Source: Myxococcales bacterium (lineage in GTDB: Bacteria; Myxococcota_A; Polyangia; Polyangiales; Polyangiaceae). Taken from it: a stretch of 64,000 bases of DNA. A program made the translations under genes and the position numbers. The stretch is from positions 292,652 through 356,651 of the forward strand of contig JACPVJ010000184.1 in NCBI GenBank assembly GCA_016191785.1, given 5' to 3'. Under the pieces are notes generated by a model. That model saw nothing but the letters and a program-made list of their open reading frames with translations, was not told the DNA's origin and searched no databases. Numbering within the stretch: position 1 is the stretch's first letter; every line of letters starts with the position of its first letter. Below are positions 63,832-64,000 of this stretch, piece by piece.

Positions 63832-64000
63832 GCTTCAATGGGGCCGCCGTGCGAACACGGCGGAGACATCACCATCGCGGGCGATGAGCAGTCCTGACCC
63901 GCGGCTTCAATGGGGCCGCCGTGCGAACACGGCGGAGACGTGGGCCATCGGTCGCGCGACGAAAAACCAGACCGCGGCTTCAATGGGGCCGCCGTGCGAA
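63832..64000 (-). CRISPR. CRISPR array, three repeats visible, cut by window edge
   Basis: A 36-bp repeat at 63832-63867 and 63904-63939, with the first 24 bases of a third at 63977-64000; the visible copies are identical. Spacers are 36 (63868-63903) and 37 bases (63940-63976). The repeat has a perfect 8-bp stem CCGCCGTG/CACGGCGG with a CGAA loop. On the minus strand it ends in ATTGAAGC, like the ATTGAAA-type 5' handle of type III and some type I arrays, so transcription is probably leftward and the leader lies to the right. Both spacers end in CCGCG, absent left of the first copy, so the true repeat may be 41 bp or this may be chance. No cas gene is in the window. Confidence 0.9.

Noticed and set aside
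63609..63983. Minus-strand frame across the CRISPR repeats
   Set aside because: It repeats SPPCSHGGPIEA because it translates the array.

Overview
The window is high-GC DNA densely packed with genes. It most resembles a myxobacterium-like member of the Myxococcota, probably near the Polyangiales. This placement is inferred from gene content (many one- and two-component regulators, FIST, HDOD and PilZ proteins, a Ser/Thr kinase, very large cysteine-rich surface repeat proteins, Sel1 lipoproteins), not from a marker gene. Many genes overlap by 1-4 bases or start on GTG/TTG, so long translationally coupled operons are the rule.

Layout. (1) 1-6.9 kb: the end of a chemosensory operon (3' end of cheA, then cheW, a Cache-type receptor, cheR, cheD, a CheY, a CheX phosphatase, cheB). 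(2) 6.9-32.2 kb: a regulatory hub with HDOD proteins, a FIST sensor coupled to a kinase, two paralogous kinase/receiver-HDOD pairs, active and degenerate c-di-GMP enzymes, PilZ proteins, an NtrC-type activator and two paralogous PAS hybrid kinases. A three-gene sugar operon (epimerase, UDP-galactopyranose mutase-like flavoprotein, glycosyltransferase) is embedded in it at 11.4-14.6 kb. (3) 32-36.3 kb: a coupled minus-strand operon of a Sel1 lipoprotein, a SMUG1-type uracil-DNA glycosylase and a membrane M28 peptidase. (4) 36.3-44 kb: a Uma2 nuclease facing NAD-related genes (NadE, NMN adenylyltransferase-like), with a short pyruvate-kinase-like barrel protein, a VWA protein and an 18-repeat Sel1 lipoprotein between them. 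(5) 44-46 kb: a TPP riboswitch and thiC. (6) 46-57.3 kb: a minus-strand operon of a Ser/Thr kinase, a PEGA/TPR protein and three giant cysteine-rich lipoproteins, each with 17 repeat units in the same order. (7) 57.4-60 kb: a 5'-nucleotidase lipoprotein and Hsp33. (8) 60-64 kb: a mobile/defence-like edge with a 51-bp tandem repeat, a lipoprotein remnant, a tyrosine recombinase, an AbiE-like toxin-antitoxin pair behind a cluster of GTTCCG/CGGAAC boxes, and the end of a CRISPR array that runs out of the window.

How it may work together (inference). Regions 1 and 2 look like one signalling neighbourhood in which methyl-accepting chemotaxis, phosphorelay and c-di-GMP inputs sit around a surface-polysaccharide module. 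Several proteins keep the fold but lose the catalytic residues (HD-GYP, GGDEF, HATPase), and one PilZ gene is frameshifted. The most distinctive unexplained system is the kinase-PEGA-cysteine-rich triplet operon. The CRISPR/AbiE/recombinase edge may be part of a defence island continuing to the right.
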